Part shown: positions 1-9,138 of the stretch, piece after piece
Layout of the letters: every line of letters begins with the position of its first letter
Numbering within the stretch: position 1 is the stretch's first letter
Notes under the pieces: generated by a model
Database searches by the model: none
Told to the model about the DNA's origin: nothing
Seen by the model: the letters and a program-made list of their open reading frames with translations, nothing else
Position numbers and translations under genes: made by a program
DNA from: Candidatus Electrothrix aestuarii
Lineage (GTDB): Bacteria; Desulfobacterota; Desulfobulbia; Desulfobulbales; Desulfobulbaceae
Direction: 5' to 3'
DNA length: 64,000 nt
Assembly: GCA_032595685.2 (NCBI GenBank)
Contig: CP159373.1
Location: forward strand, 765,001-829,000

Positions 1-1340
1 TTCTTTACCAAGCCATCACATTTCTCCTGAAAGCCGGTACCCCGCTCCATCCGCAAGGCCAGCTCTTCCGGCGCACCATCCCAGCTTTCCACCACCGAGT
101 AACGAAACTCGTGCCCCTTCACCTGCGTACCCACAGGGTAGAACGCATTTTCCTGCTCAACAATAAAGGTGGAATAGCCGTGGGCCTGGGGTTTCGTTGA
201 CATGCTGAAGGTCACCGGAAAGACCCCGGCAAGGGGAAATTCCTCTCCCTCAAGAATAATGGAGCGACCAAGGAAGATCAGCCCACCGCATTCCGCATAG
301 ATGGGAAGCCCCTGTTCTGCGGCCTGCCGTACTGAATCCCGGAAGGAGACATTATCCGCCAGCTGCCGGGCACTGGTTTCAGGGAACCCCCCTCCGATAT
401 ACAAGGCATCCAAATCATCAGGCAAGGCTTCAGCGCTCAGGGCATTGATCATGACCAGCTCTGCCCCGCCCTCTTGCAAGGCATCCAGGTTTTCCTGGTA
501 GTAAAACTGAAAGGCTGCATCGCGCAGGACGCCGACCCGCACCCTCTTCGCTCCTGGAGCAGGCCCTGTCGATACAGGAGCCGGTGAGCTGAAACGCCGT
601 TGTTCCATCAAACCTGTAATTCGCTCCAGATCAAAATGTTCTTCTGCAAGAGCAGTCAGGCGGTCCACAGCCGCATCACTTGCGGCGGCCCCGTACTCCT
701 GATGCGGAGTCACCCCGAGATGACGCATGGGGAAGATATCCGTCTGCATGCGCGGGATAATTCCCACCACTGGAATACCGGTGTCTTTTTCCACTGCTTC
801 GGTAATAATCCGCTCATGGCGAGGAGTGGCAATCTGATTAAGGATCACCCCGGCAATGCGCACCCGCCTATCCAGCTCCCGGCAGCCCAGGACCATCGCA
901 GCAACCGTGCGGGTGGTCTTACTACAATTCATCACCAGCAGGACCGGCAGATCCAGGAGCACAGCCAGCTCAGCGGTAGAGAAACCGCCATCAGCGGTCA
1001 CCCCGTCATATAGACCTCTATTGCCCTCAATCAAGGCAAAATCAGCAGCAGCTGCGTGCTGCTGAAAGGAATCCGTCAGAGCAGCATCCGTCATGAGATA
1101 GGGGTCCAGATTATAGCAGGGACGTCCGGCAGCAGTACTCATCCAGCCTGCATCGATATAATCTGGTCCCTTTTTAAAGGGCACCACAGCATATCCACGG
1201 CGTTGCAGGGCAGCGGTCAGGGCCACTGAGGCCACGGATTTCCCGGAGCCGCCGCTCAACCCGGCAATAACGAGGCATCCTGTACTGTCCTCATCTTTTT
1301 GGCCTGTTCCGCTCACCTCGTGTTCATCTAACGCTGTCAT
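1..1340 (-). CDS. cbiA: Cobyrinate a,c-diamide synthase (CbiA/CobB), 3' end cut by window
   Basis: ATP-dependent amidation of the a and c side chains of (hydrogeno)cobyrinate with glutamine, in cobalamin synthesis. About 446 codons are visible and no stop is reached before base 1, so the C-terminus lies outside. The N-terminus carries the CbiA/BioD-type P-loop GLSGGSGKS, then KKGPDYIDAGW and NCSKTTRT. The second half shows the class I glutamine amidotransferase signature YIGGGFPE and the nucleophile loop YAECGGL. The start ATG (1338-1340) overlaps the stop of the upstream Ppx/GppA gene as ATGA, so the two are probably translationally coupled. The family and fold are clear. Whether the substrate is the Co-containing (CbiA) or Co-free (CobB) form cannot be decided here, but an anaerobic lineage would favour CbiA. 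Confidence 0.9.
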   Translation of the reverse strand, partial: MTALDEHEVSGTGQKDEDSTGCLVIAGLSGGSGKSVASVALTAALQRRGYAVVPFKKGPDYIDAGWMSTAAGRPCYNLDPYLMTDAALTDSFQQHAAAADFALIEGNRGLYDGVTADGGFSTAELAVLLDLPVLLVMNCSKTTRTVAAMVLGCRELDRRVRIAGVILNQIATPRHERIITEAVEKDTGIPVVGIIPRMQTDIFPMRHLGVTPHQEYGAAASDAAVDRLTALAEEHFDLERITGLMEQRRFSSPAPVSTGPAPGAKRVRVGVLRDAAFQFYYQENLDALQEGGAELVMINALSAEALPDDLDALYIGGGFPETSARQLADNVSFRDSVRQAAEQGLPIYAECGGLIFLGRSIILEGEEFPLAGVFPVTFSMSTKPQAHGYSTFIVEQENAFYPVGTQVKGHEFRYSVVESWDGAPEELALRMERGTGFQEKCDGLVK

Positions 1341-2839
1341 GAAGAAAATCTCAGAGTAAAATCCACATTCTGTAAATAGAAGGCCTCATGCTGGAGGCTG
1401 GCAAGCTGGAGGGGATGGCGGTCCAACTCGCCTTCTGCAAAACAAAGAGAAAGACCATCTTCCTGGGCAACAACCTCCTCAAGGATGGCGGTCTCATCCT
1501 TGCGGGAACGGTGCAGAAGGGCAGCAAGACGCAGAAGGACAGCAAGGCGGAGGATGGTTTTCCGCTTTGCCCTAGGTATCTTTCGTAAAAGTCTTTTGGA
1601 TATCTTTTTCCGATGACAACGCACCAGCGTGCTCATCCAATCCTGCTCCGAATAAGAAAAACCTGGCAGATCTGCATGGTCCAGGAGATAGGCCCCGTGT
1701 TTCTGATAGCCACTCAGGGAAACAGCCAAGCCAATCTCATGAAGGCTGCCAGCCCAGTAGAGAAGCTCCGCATCATCAGATTGTAAGCCCCAAGTCTGTT
1801 CACAGGCACTGAACAGGCGATGAGCCGTCCGATTCACCCGTTTCGCGTGCTTGGTGCTGATCTGAAAACGTTGCTGCACCGTTTCAACTGTTTTTAGACG
1901 ACTATCCTCGCAACGAATCCGCCCCAGACGCTCATAGAGTAATCCCTCTCGTAAGGCTCCATCAGAGACCCGCATCTTCTCTATACGCAGAGCCTCAAAG
2001 GTGGCAATCAGAACCGCCAGCCCTCCGGCGATGACCGGCTTTCGTTCAGCCTTGAGGCCGGGCAGATCCAGCTTATCCAAATGCCCTGCTGCAATCATCC
2101 GCTCCCGTATGGCATAAAGACTGTCCAGGGTAATATGATAGGGGCTCAGTTCCAGGGCCTGCACTATACTTCCCACGGTCTTAATGGTACCGGATGCCCC
2201 GGTGGCTGAAGAGAAGTCCGCTCTCTGAAAATACTTCCTGACCGGGCGGAGTTCCAGATGGGCAGCTGTTTTGGCCTTTGCCCATGCTGCCTTGTTCAGG
2301 TCCCCGTTGCGAAAATATTTCAGGCTCATGCTGACACAGCCCATACTCAAACTACGCAGGTACTGAGGCTCAAAGTTCTCGCCGAGAATCAGCTCCGTAC
2401 TACCACCGCCGATATCCATAACAAAGCGTTTTCCGTCCTCAGCAACGAGAGAGTGGGAAACCCCGAGATAGACCAGACGAGCCTCCTCCTTACCACCGAT
2501 AACGAAAATGGGGTGTCCCAGGGCCTCGCTGGCCTTTTCAATAAAACGACGGGATCTCCTGGCCTGACGCAGGGTTTTGGTACCTACAGCTGCCACGGTT
2601 CCGGGCGGAAAATTGCGCACCCGCTCGCCAAAGCGCTGGAGACAAGCAAGAGCACGCTCCCGCGCCTCTTTGGAAAGCCGGTTCTGCTCATCAAGGCCAG
2701 CACCCAAGCGCACCATCTCCTTTAATTTATCCAGGATATGGATATGGCCGTCTTCGATCCGGGCCACCACCATGTGAAAGCTGTTGGAGCCAAGATCAAC
2801 GGCGGCCAGGTATTGGGGGGTAGGACTTGACTCACTCAC
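1337..2839 (-). CDS. Ppx/GppA family phosphatase (exopolyphosphatase or pppGpp phosphatase)
   Basis: 500 aa, the usual length for a full Ppx/GppA protein. Ppx removes terminal phosphate from polyphosphate and GppA converts pppGpp to ppGpp; both belong to the ASKHA phosphotransferase fold. The first phosphate loop AAVDLGSNSFHMVV is near residue 12 and the second, MDIGGGSTELI, near residue 141. The C-terminal third is the helical HD-like region typical of the long members, with a conserved SLHEIGL segment and a SGYQKHG segment. It sits directly upstream of cbiA with a 4-bp overlap. No signal peptide is seen, so it is cytoplasmic. Sequence alone does not separate Ppx from GppA, so no symbol is given. 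Confidence 0.9.
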   Translation of the reverse strand: MSESSPTPQYLAAVDLGSNSFHMVVARIEDGHIHILDKLKEMVRLGAGLDEQNRLSKEARERALACLQRFGERVRNFPPGTVAAVGTKTLRQARRSRRFIEKASEALGHPIFVIGGKEEARLVYLGVSHSLVAEDGKRFVMDIGGGSTELILGENFEPQYLRSLSMGCVSMSLKYFRNGDLNKAAWAKAKTAAHLELRPVRKYFQRADFSSATGASGTIKTVGSIVQALELSPYHITLDSLYAIRERMIAAGHLDKLDLPGLKAERKPVIAGGLAVLIATFEALRIEKMRVSDGALREGLLYERLGRIRCEDSRLKTVETVQQRFQISTKHAKRVNRTAHRLFSACEQTWGLQSDDAELLYWAGSLHEIGLAVSLSGYQKHGAYLLDHADLPGFSYSEQDWMSTLVRCHRKKISKRLLRKIPRAKRKTILRLAVLLRLAALLHRSRKDETAILEEVVAQEDGLSLCFAEGELDRHPLQLASLQHEAFYLQNVDFTLRFSS

Positions 2840-2875
2840 TGGACAAAATGTGGTGAATTTTCAGGCATGCTGATT

Positions 2876-3274
2876 TCATTTGCTTTCCTCACCTTTTTCT
2901 TTGAGGGTTGCCAGATAGCTGATGATGTCAGCCCGGTCCTGATCGTTTTTCACGCCGATAAACTCCATCTTTGTTCCGGGAATGAACGCCTTAGGATTTT
3001 TGAGGTAAATATCGAGCTGTTCTTTATCCCAGACAGCATGGTGTGTCTTTTTCTGGAATTCATTTGAGTAGATATACTCTTCAGCTGTTCCGGCTACCCG
3101 CCCGACAACACCGAACAGATACGGCCCGATATTATTTTTCTTCGCGGGTGTCAGATCGTGACAAACAACGCATTGGGATTCAACGATGTTCTTTCCTCGT
3201 TCCTGGGCTTCCTCTGCCTGGGCAGAATTGAGGAGGAAGAGAGAAAACAAACAGATTGGAATGACTTTTTTCAT
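2876..3274 (-). CDS. Small periplasmic class I cytochrome c
   Basis: 132 aa from the chosen ATG at 3274, which follows a good AAGGAG site. A longer in-frame ATG at 3340 would hide the signal peptide behind 22 polar residues. Residues 1-20 are a signal peptide (MKKVIPICLFSLFLLNSAQA). The single haem site CVVCH is near residue 36. NNIGPYLFGVVGR follows it, as in cytochrome c2/c550 proteins, and a Met in GTKMEF near residue 105 is the likely axial ligand. It should be a soluble periplasmic electron carrier. It lies between the conflict module and the ppx/gppA gene, with about 125 bp separating it from the receiver gene, and may have its own promoter. Confidence 0.88.
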   Translation of the reverse strand: MKKVIPICLFSLFLLNSAQAEEAQERGKNIVESQCVVCHDLTPAKKNNIGPYLFGVVGRVAGTAEEYIYSNEFQKKTHHAVWDKEQLDIYLKNPKAFIPGTKMEFIGVKNDQDRADIISYLATLKEKGEESK

Positions 3275-3399
3275 AGCACTACTCCTTTCGGTGTTTTTAA
3301 GGAACATTTCATGTTGATTTTCCCCTTTTTTTAAAAACAAGCAACAGAGAGAGGATCAAAAAGCCTTTTACAACTACTTCTACACACGATTTAGAAAGA

Positions 3400-5034
3400 T
3401 TATTTAGCTCGCAAACGGAGCCATTCAGATTCAGTTAATCCAACCCGGCTCAACTCACGAGCAAATTTTTCCGCAGCCTGTTGAGCATGATCAGGTTTAA
3501 GTTGTGCAATCCACTTGTACTTATTCTGCTTATCATCTAAAAAGATACCAGTACCTTTCTTTTCAGAGACCGTCTCTTTGTGATTAGCAGAAAAGGCAAT
3601 TAGTAATCTGTTCTCCTTGCAAGGATTAAATGACAGCTCACAATACTCTTCTCCTTCAGGGATAATATGAGTAACTTTTTTATTATTTGAAGAAACGTCC
3701 AAGTAGCAAAAAAGAAAAGGCTTGCTTCCACTCAGGCGGACACTATCGCATACAGGCTGAAGGCAAAGCAGATATCTTTCACCTCCCGAGCATTCTCTTA
3801 GAACGGTTCCCAGTTTCAGACAGTTGCGTTTACTCTTGTAGTGAGCTTTCTGGCTCATCAAAATTGCCAGCTCCGACATTGATGATTGATCGGCTGACGG
3901 GGGATTTGCCTTGTTATCTGGACACAGCGTATTTGGAAGTTGTTTTTTTGCTGGCTTATTCTGTAATCCTCGAATATTAAGAACTTCATAGCCTGTGCAA
4001 CAAAACCGATATGTAAATTCGTGAATGTCTACTCCGCTTATCTTGTTCTCTATATGTTTTCCAACTACATGATTGTCACACCAATCTTTTAAGACACCGT
4101 CATTAACAAGGGGTGTTTCTAAGCTGTCCTCCAATATCGCTTCCAACTCCGCAACGAGCAAAGGCGTAATATGATCAAACGCTTCTTCGTGGGGAAGTCC
4201 TAAGGCTCGGTGGGTTAAAAACGCCCCATCCAAGCCGGAATGAAACCTTGTCAAAACCTTCCTGCTGTTTTTTCTTATCGCAGCAAGCCCCTGTAAAATG
4301 CAACCCTGCAGCATGCCGTCGGCTAATTTGCAAAATTCGGCAATAGCCCTGTCTGCAAGGTCTTTCTCCTCAACCTCAAAATCCTTGAATTCTGGAAGCC
4401 TTTGTGTCGGTTTTCCAAAAACAACGACACGAGCACTTGAAGTGTGAAAAGCCAGCCCTTTATCCGCAGGATTATCTTCAATTTCATCAGGGACCTTCTC
4501 AGATAATCTCTCGGAAAGTTGATCTGCAATATGAAATAAATTCGGGGTATCGGTGTAAACCAAAACTAATCGTAGTTGATGTGGATTTTCCTTCAGGCTC
4601 TGAACAACGAGATTTTCAACAAGAGTCTTTGCTCGCTCAATATCACCGTGAAGATTCCAATCAACGATGACAATATCAGCAGCTGAACATAATTTATAAA
4701 CAATTGAAGTTTCACTTACTGTATCGGTCTTACGGGGCTGATGCAACGAGCAGACAATGCGCTTTTTTGCAAAGCTGGCTTGAATATCATGAGGTGAAAA
4801 ATTCGGATTATCCTCGGAGGATGCAAGAGATTGCGCTGATGGATCTTTTTTTTCTGCCGCACTCTTTGTCGCGGGTTTTCTTCTTCCAGGGGATGTTACT
4901 TGTTTCTTTTTTTCATCATTAAGAGAAAGATCAGAGTAGGAAGTATAAATTTTGTCATCAATAAAGACCACAGTCTGTATAAAGTCTTCGACCGCCTTTC
5001 TGGTAAAATCTCCCAACGTCGAAACCTTATTCAT
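3400..5034 (-). CDS. Receiver-domain protein of a methyltransferase/ATPase conflict module
   Basis: 544 aa from ATG 5034, preceded by GGAGG six bases upstream; a TTG start at 5061 has no comparable site. The N-terminal ~215 residues contain a divergent receiver (REC) domain with every key position: acidic pair D26-D27 in VVFIDDKI, phospho-acceptor D125 in IVIVDWNLHGD, T161 in VLVYTDT and K208 in VVVFGKP. A low-complexity Lys/Ser/Pro insert (about 40-90) interrupts it after beta-1. Residues ~220-544 match no family I can name and are the natural place for an effector. The gene overlaps the upstream ATPase/kinase-like gene by 8 bp, so the two are coupled. I believe this type is the 'response receiver' family annotated beside GHKL ATPases in prokaryotic conflict systems. 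The effector function is unknown. Confidence 0.72.
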   Translation of the reverse strand: MNKVSTLGDFTRKAVEDFIQTVVFIDDKIYTSYSDLSLNDEKKKQVTSPGRRKPATKSAAEKKDPSAQSLASSEDNPNFSPHDIQASFAKKRIVCSLHQPRKTDTVSETSIVYKLCSAADIVIVDWNLHGDIERAKTLVENLVVQSLKENPHQLRLVLVYTDTPNLFHIADQLSERLSEKVPDEIEDNPADKGLAFHTSSARVVVFGKPTQRLPEFKDFEVEEKDLADRAIAEFCKLADGMLQGCILQGLAAIRKNSRKVLTRFHSGLDGAFLTHRALGLPHEEAFDHITPLLVAELEAILEDSLETPLVNDGVLKDWCDNHVVGKHIENKISGVDIHEFTYRFCCTGYEVLNIRGLQNKPAKKQLPNTLCPDNKANPPSADQSSMSELAILMSQKAHYKSKRNCLKLGTVLRECSGGERYLLCLQPVCDSVRLSGSKPFLFCYLDVSSNNKKVTHIIPEGEEYCELSFNPCKENRLLIAFSANHKETVSEKKGTGIFLDDKQNKYKWIAQLKPDHAQQAAEKFARELSRVGLTESEWLRLRAK

Positions 5035-7993
5035 CTGCGCCCTCCGGGCATAAAATTTCAAAAATGACTCCGCGTTCAGTGCCTGCGGAATCCCCGATGT
5101 TTAAATCCATCCCTTCTTTTTTCAATGCCTTTTTGGAAATAAACAACCCTAACCCTCTTCCACCGGGCTTACGAGAAAATCCCTGCTCAAAAATCGCTTC
5201 CATATCTCGTTTATGGATCGAAGGACCGTTATTACGGATCTGATATGCATTGCCAGAAAAATCCAAGGTAACATTCCTCCGACCTTGAATGTCTTTCAGC
5301 CAAAAAATGGCATTATCAATAATATTCACAAAAACTGGGTAAATAGCGGAAGGAAATCCTTGAATATTAGAATCAAGAAACTCCTGAGTGACACTCAACT
5401 CAATATCATGCCTTTTTAATCGAACAGTAAAAAGTGTCCTGACGTAATGATTAATTTCACTTCCTTTTATAAAAATTCGTTTCCGCTGTAACCTGCGTTG
5501 TAACGGAGTAAACAGATTCAAGTGAGCATCAAGATGATCGAAATTAGTCCGTATCTCCTGATAAAGAGGGACTAAGTCATCGTTAGCCCTTGCCCATGAT
5601 CCCAGTTCGCTCAACTTACGCCTAATCCCCTTTATTGCCGCCTCAAATTCATGGTTGATTACCGCAACAGCCAGACCAAGCTGCACCAGCTCCGCATCTG
5701 TATCGGCCTGCTCCTTGAGTTCCTGAAGTTCCTGGTCCATTGCCTCCACCACATCAAGATACTCAACCTCTCCACTATTCTGCAAATTTTCAGAAATACC
5801 TGTCAGCATTTCACGAACTCGACCTAAAGAATCGGTATTTTTCTGTCCGACTTCTTTAATTTGGAGTTCATATTTTTCCCGGATTGCTTCAGCTGATTGC
5901 GGAGAGAGATCAGAAAAATCCTGCTCGGCAAACTCAATTTCAACCTTCTTGACAATATTTCTGAATTCCTGAATGGATTTCCTGGCCGTATCAATAGCAA
6001 TACGACGTGTTTCCGCCGCTGTTTTCTCCAGCATTGCAGCTTCAGATTTGACTTTCGATTCTCGATTGTCTGAGACCTGTTTAATCAATTTTTTCAAACG
6101 ACGCCGCTGGTCTATATACAACCGGGCCTCTTCCGCCATTTTCCCAAGCCCTTCAGAAACTTCTTTGGAAAAAGGAGAAAAAACTTCCGATTCCAGCCGT
6201 TCCTGTTCCTGTTGATACGCTGTCCAGTCCCGTTGCAGCTGTTTGGTTAAACCAATTCCACGCGGCTTTGCGACCTGATAATTCTTTCTAATCTCATTTA
6301 AACGGCTGTTTGCCTCATTTTCCGCTTCCAATAGTTCCTCGGCGGCTTCATCCTGGTTTTCCATAGTCAAGGCGACCTTCATGCGTGCATGAATCTGCAA
6401 CCGTAAGACATCCACTTCTCCTTCCGGGAGTTTCTGTGTAATTTTCTGAAAAAACGAATCTAATGCTTTCGCCAAGTTCTTTTTTTTAGTTCCGGCCTGC
6501 TTATCACGCTTTTTCCGCGCTCTTTCCAAACGATCCAATTCTGCCTTTCTTTCGCGGAAGTAATCTCCAAACTCAGCCTCTTTTCTGAAGAAATCTGCTG
6601 CCAGTTGAATAAATAAATTCTCAAGAATTTCCTTTAACTGCCTATATGCCTTATCTTTCTGAAAGCCTTCACGTCCCGCTTTTTCCTTCAACTTTGTATT
6701 ATTTTCTCTCGAAAGACAAACAGCTCCATAAAGATTTCTGTATGAAAAAAAATAATGTCCTGCGTGCTTAGAACGTCTTAATTCCATATCCAACCAGTCT
6801 ACATCCGAATTACCATAGGGGAGGATGCGAATCCCATCTCTATAAACGTACAAGCCTGCAATACAATCAAGTTTTCTTCTTATTCTTACATATTCTTCAG
6901 CGGAGGTTCTACTTTCCCGTTGCGTTCCCTGAAGATAAGCAAATTCAATCTGAAAAGGCCCACAGAACGTAGGCTTCCCTCCTCCTTTTCCCCATGAGAT
7001 CACATGGTCTTTATATTCTTTTTCATAAACTCGAACGATTCCAGAAAACTGACCGTATTCATTGACTTCGCCTCGAATGTATTGATCACCACATGCAACA
7101 TCCTCCTTAGTAAAAAATTCACCAGAGCCTATCAGTTCTTCATAAGCAAGATCAGAGGCCCAATAACGAAATGACGGCTCAATTGGCGGAGGTGTATCGG
7201 TACAAAAAGTTGCGTTACAGAATCCCAAAAGAAACCTTGAGAATTCTTTTGTCTGCGTCTGCCGTTCCCGTTCTATCTCCGTCCGAATTTCCGGGTTGGC
7301 CGGGGCAATAAAAAAATGCGTACCTGTCCCGTTTTCTTTTAAAGAAAGCCCCTTTAGAAATTCATCCAAATCCATAGGGTCAAGCTGGAAGTCCTGCATG
7401 TCATTCGCAATGGCTGAGAAATCCGATTGCGGATATTTTTCCTGCAGCGACTCCACAAGGAAACGGTTCTGTGCAACTAATCCAACAACCTCTTTCTCAC
7501 TAGGCAGCTTACCTCCCGTTATAGATACAACGGGAAAGTCAAGATCATCTAAATTTAAGGAAGGAAGCTCAAAAAGCCCCCAATGGATAAAACACATTGT
7601 CAGATCACTTAGACCGCTTTCTCGCTTTCCTCTGGTTAAAACAAGGACCTGACTGCCGAGCAAGGCAATGGCTAGTCGTCCGATTCCCTTTTCTCCCATG
7701 ATTTGGCGTGGAGACTTGCCAGACGGCTTGAACATTTTATTATGCGATGCAGCATCAAGTTTGCTCTCTGTTCCCAATACCAGCCAACGATTCTCAAATT
7801 CTTCTTTCGTCATACCGATACCGTCATCACGAAGAACAAGCAGATTGTCGGAGCGAAAATAATCAACTTCTACATGATCAGCATAGGCATCATGAGCATT
7901 TTTAAAAAGTTCACTGATGGCAGTTGAGACATCAGCTATTTGCTGACGCCCGAGCATATCAACTGCTCGTGCCCGTGTCTTAAACAGAGCCAT
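5027..7993 (-). CDS. Dual GHKL protein: HSP90/MORC-like ATPase plus histidine-kinase-like core
   Basis: 988 aa. An N-terminal GHKL ATPase shows the N-box ELFKNAHDA (N32), DDGIGM (56-61) and the lid GEKGIGRLA (100-108), closest in style to HSP90/MORC/MutL ATPases. The middle (about 455-770) is strongly charged and probably coiled coil. The C-terminus looks like a histidine kinase core: an H-box-like VINHEFEAAI (H781), a second N-box NIIDNA (N894), IRNNGP, and the G-box GGRGLGL (944-950). One chain therefore seems to carry a sensing ATPase and a kinase. Its stop overlaps the receiver gene and its start overlaps the methyltransferase stop by 14 bp, so all three are one translational unit. MORC-like ATPases next to DNA methylases have been described as restriction-linked; defence is inference here. 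Confidence 0.78.
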   Translation of the reverse strand: MALFKTRARAVDMLGRQQIADVSTAISELFKNAHDAYADHVEVDYFRSDNLLVLRDDGIGMTKEEFENRWLVLGTESKLDAASHNKMFKPSGKSPRQIMGEKGIGRLAIALLGSQVLVLTRGKRESGLSDLTMCFIHWGLFELPSLNLDDLDFPVVSITGGKLPSEKEVVGLVAQNRFLVESLQEKYPQSDFSAIANDMQDFQLDPMDLDEFLKGLSLKENGTGTHFFIAPANPEIRTEIERERQTQTKEFSRFLLGFCNATFCTDTPPPIEPSFRYWASDLAYEELIGSGEFFTKEDVACGDQYIRGEVNEYGQFSGIVRVYEKEYKDHVISWGKGGGKPTFCGPFQIEFAYLQGTQRESRTSAEEYVRIRRKLDCIAGLYVYRDGIRILPYGNSDVDWLDMELRRSKHAGHYFFSYRNLYGAVCLSRENNTKLKEKAGREGFQKDKAYRQLKEILENLFIQLAADFFRKEAEFGDYFRERKAELDRLERARKKRDKQAGTKKKNLAKALDSFFQKITQKLPEGEVDVLRLQIHARMKVALTMENQDEAAEELLEAENEANSRLNEIRKNYQVAKPRGIGLTKQLQRDWTAYQQEQERLESEVFSPFSKEVSEGLGKMAEEARLYIDQRRRLKKLIKQVSDNRESKVKSEAAMLEKTAAETRRIAIDTARKSIQEFRNIVKKVEIEFAEQDFSDLSPQSAEAIREKYELQIKEVGQKNTDSLGRVREMLTGISENLQNSGEVEYLDVVEAMDQELQELKEQADTDAELVQLGLAVAVINHEFEAAIKGIRRKLSELGSWARANDDLVPLYQEIRTNFDHLDAHLNLFTPLQRRLQRKRIFIKGSEINHYVRTLFTVRLKRHDIELSVTQEFLDSNIQGFPSAIYPVFVNIIDNAIFWLKDIQGRRNVTLDFSGNAYQIRNNGPSIHKRDMEAIFEQGFSRKPGGRGLGLFISKKALKKEGMDLNIGDSAGTERGVIFEILCPEGADE

Positions 7994-9077
7994 ATTGGGA
8001 TAATTTTAAAAGGTGCCTGCCGATACGCTCGGCTAAGGCAGGAGGAACAGCATTGCCAATCTGCCGAGCTATAGTTGCCTGAGTTGGTGCTTTAAAAATA
8101 TAATCTTTTGGAAAAGTCTGAAGAGTGGCGCCTTCACGCAATGATAGGGCTCTATGTTCTTCAGGGTGACCAAAACGCCCATTGGAAAGGCTATTAAAAC
8201 GAGTAGTTATCGTAGGTGCTGGTTGTCCCCAAAACATTCGCCCATAAACATCTTTAAAGATATGATCCTTACCTACGTATGCAGGAAGCTGCAATTCTGG
8301 ATCATCTTTCCAACAGAAACGAGTGCCGCCATCAGGCTTCGTAATTTTAATTCGTTGTAAATTCTTTGTTGATAAACTAGCGGCTGTATGGAGATCTACA
8401 GAATAATCCTGCTGACCTGCTTCAATGGGTGGAAAACCATTATCAGGCCCAATAAAACCTTCCACTGTTAATCCCTCTTCCTTGACTCCTTTAGGAAGTT
8501 TGATTTTTTCCGAAAGACGACTAGCTATCAATAGATATCTCCGTCGATTTTGTGGTACACCAAACAGATTAGCATTTATAACCCCATGATCGTACTCATA
8601 CCCATTATGTTTTAAAAAAGTATGAAATTGGGGCAATAGATCATGTTTTTTTCTGGTTGCTAAACCAGGTACATTTTCAATAACAACAAAAGCTGGACGG
8701 AAATACTCAACAAAACGCTGAAATTCTTTCAACAAAAAAGCCGTATTGCTACTCTTTGTTTTATCAGTATTAATCTTACTCCAAAATTGACAGGGGCTAC
8801 ATCCCACAAAGATTAGATTATCCTCACCCTTTTTGAGAGAGAGCTTGTCTGCTAACTCACGGCAACCTAATTCAGAGATATCAGAGTTAATAAATTGTGC
8901 AGGCTTGTTGTTACATGCGTAAGTCTCTCGGCAAGAGGGATCATTATCAATACCTGCTAATACGTTGATATTGGCCTGAGACAGTCCGTAACTCATCCCT
9001 CCGGCACCGCAAAAAAAGTCAACTGCTTTGAGGAGACCTTTTTTATTACGGATAAGTTCAGATTTCTTAGTCACCAT
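7980..9077 (-). CDS. DNA (cytosine-5-)-methyltransferase of the conflict module
   Basis: About 365 aa from ATG 9077. TTG at 9092 and GTG at 9089 are also in frame, and none has a strong ribosome site. Transfers methyl from S-adenosylmethionine to C5 of cytosine. Motif I is AVDFFCGAGGMSYGL, motif IV GCSPCQ with the catalytic Cys, motif VI VIENVPG, motif VIII QNRRRYLLIA, and the C-terminal motif X region is ARQIGNAVPPALA. All are intact, so it should be active. The target-recognition region between VIII and X is short, so the site is not predictable. It overlaps the downstream GHKL gene by 14 bp. No restriction endonuclease gene adjoins it, so the ATPase/receiver pair may take the effector role. 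The name dcm is avoided because specificity is unknown. Confidence 0.9.
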   Translation of the reverse strand: MVTKKSELIRNKKGLLKAVDFFCGAGGMSYGLSQANINVLAGIDNDPSCRETYACNNKPAQFINSDISELGCRELADKLSLKKGEDNLIFVGCSPCQFWSKINTDKTKSSNTAFLLKEFQRFVEYFRPAFVVIENVPGLATRKKHDLLPQFHTFLKHNGYEYDHGVINANLFGVPQNRRRYLLIASRLSEKIKLPKGVKEEGLTVEGFIGPDNGFPPIEAGQQDYSVDLHTAASLSTKNLQRIKITKPDGGTRFCWKDDPELQLPAYVGKDHIFKDVYGRMFWGQPAPTITTRFNSLSNGRFGHPEEHRALSLREGATLQTFPKDYIFKAPTQATIARQIGNAVPPALAERIGRHLLKLSQYGSV

Positions 9078-9138
9078 TTTCGAGTACACCAATAACGCTT
9101 CTTTCTAGCTCTATTTCCCCTTGGACTCTTTAAAGAAT

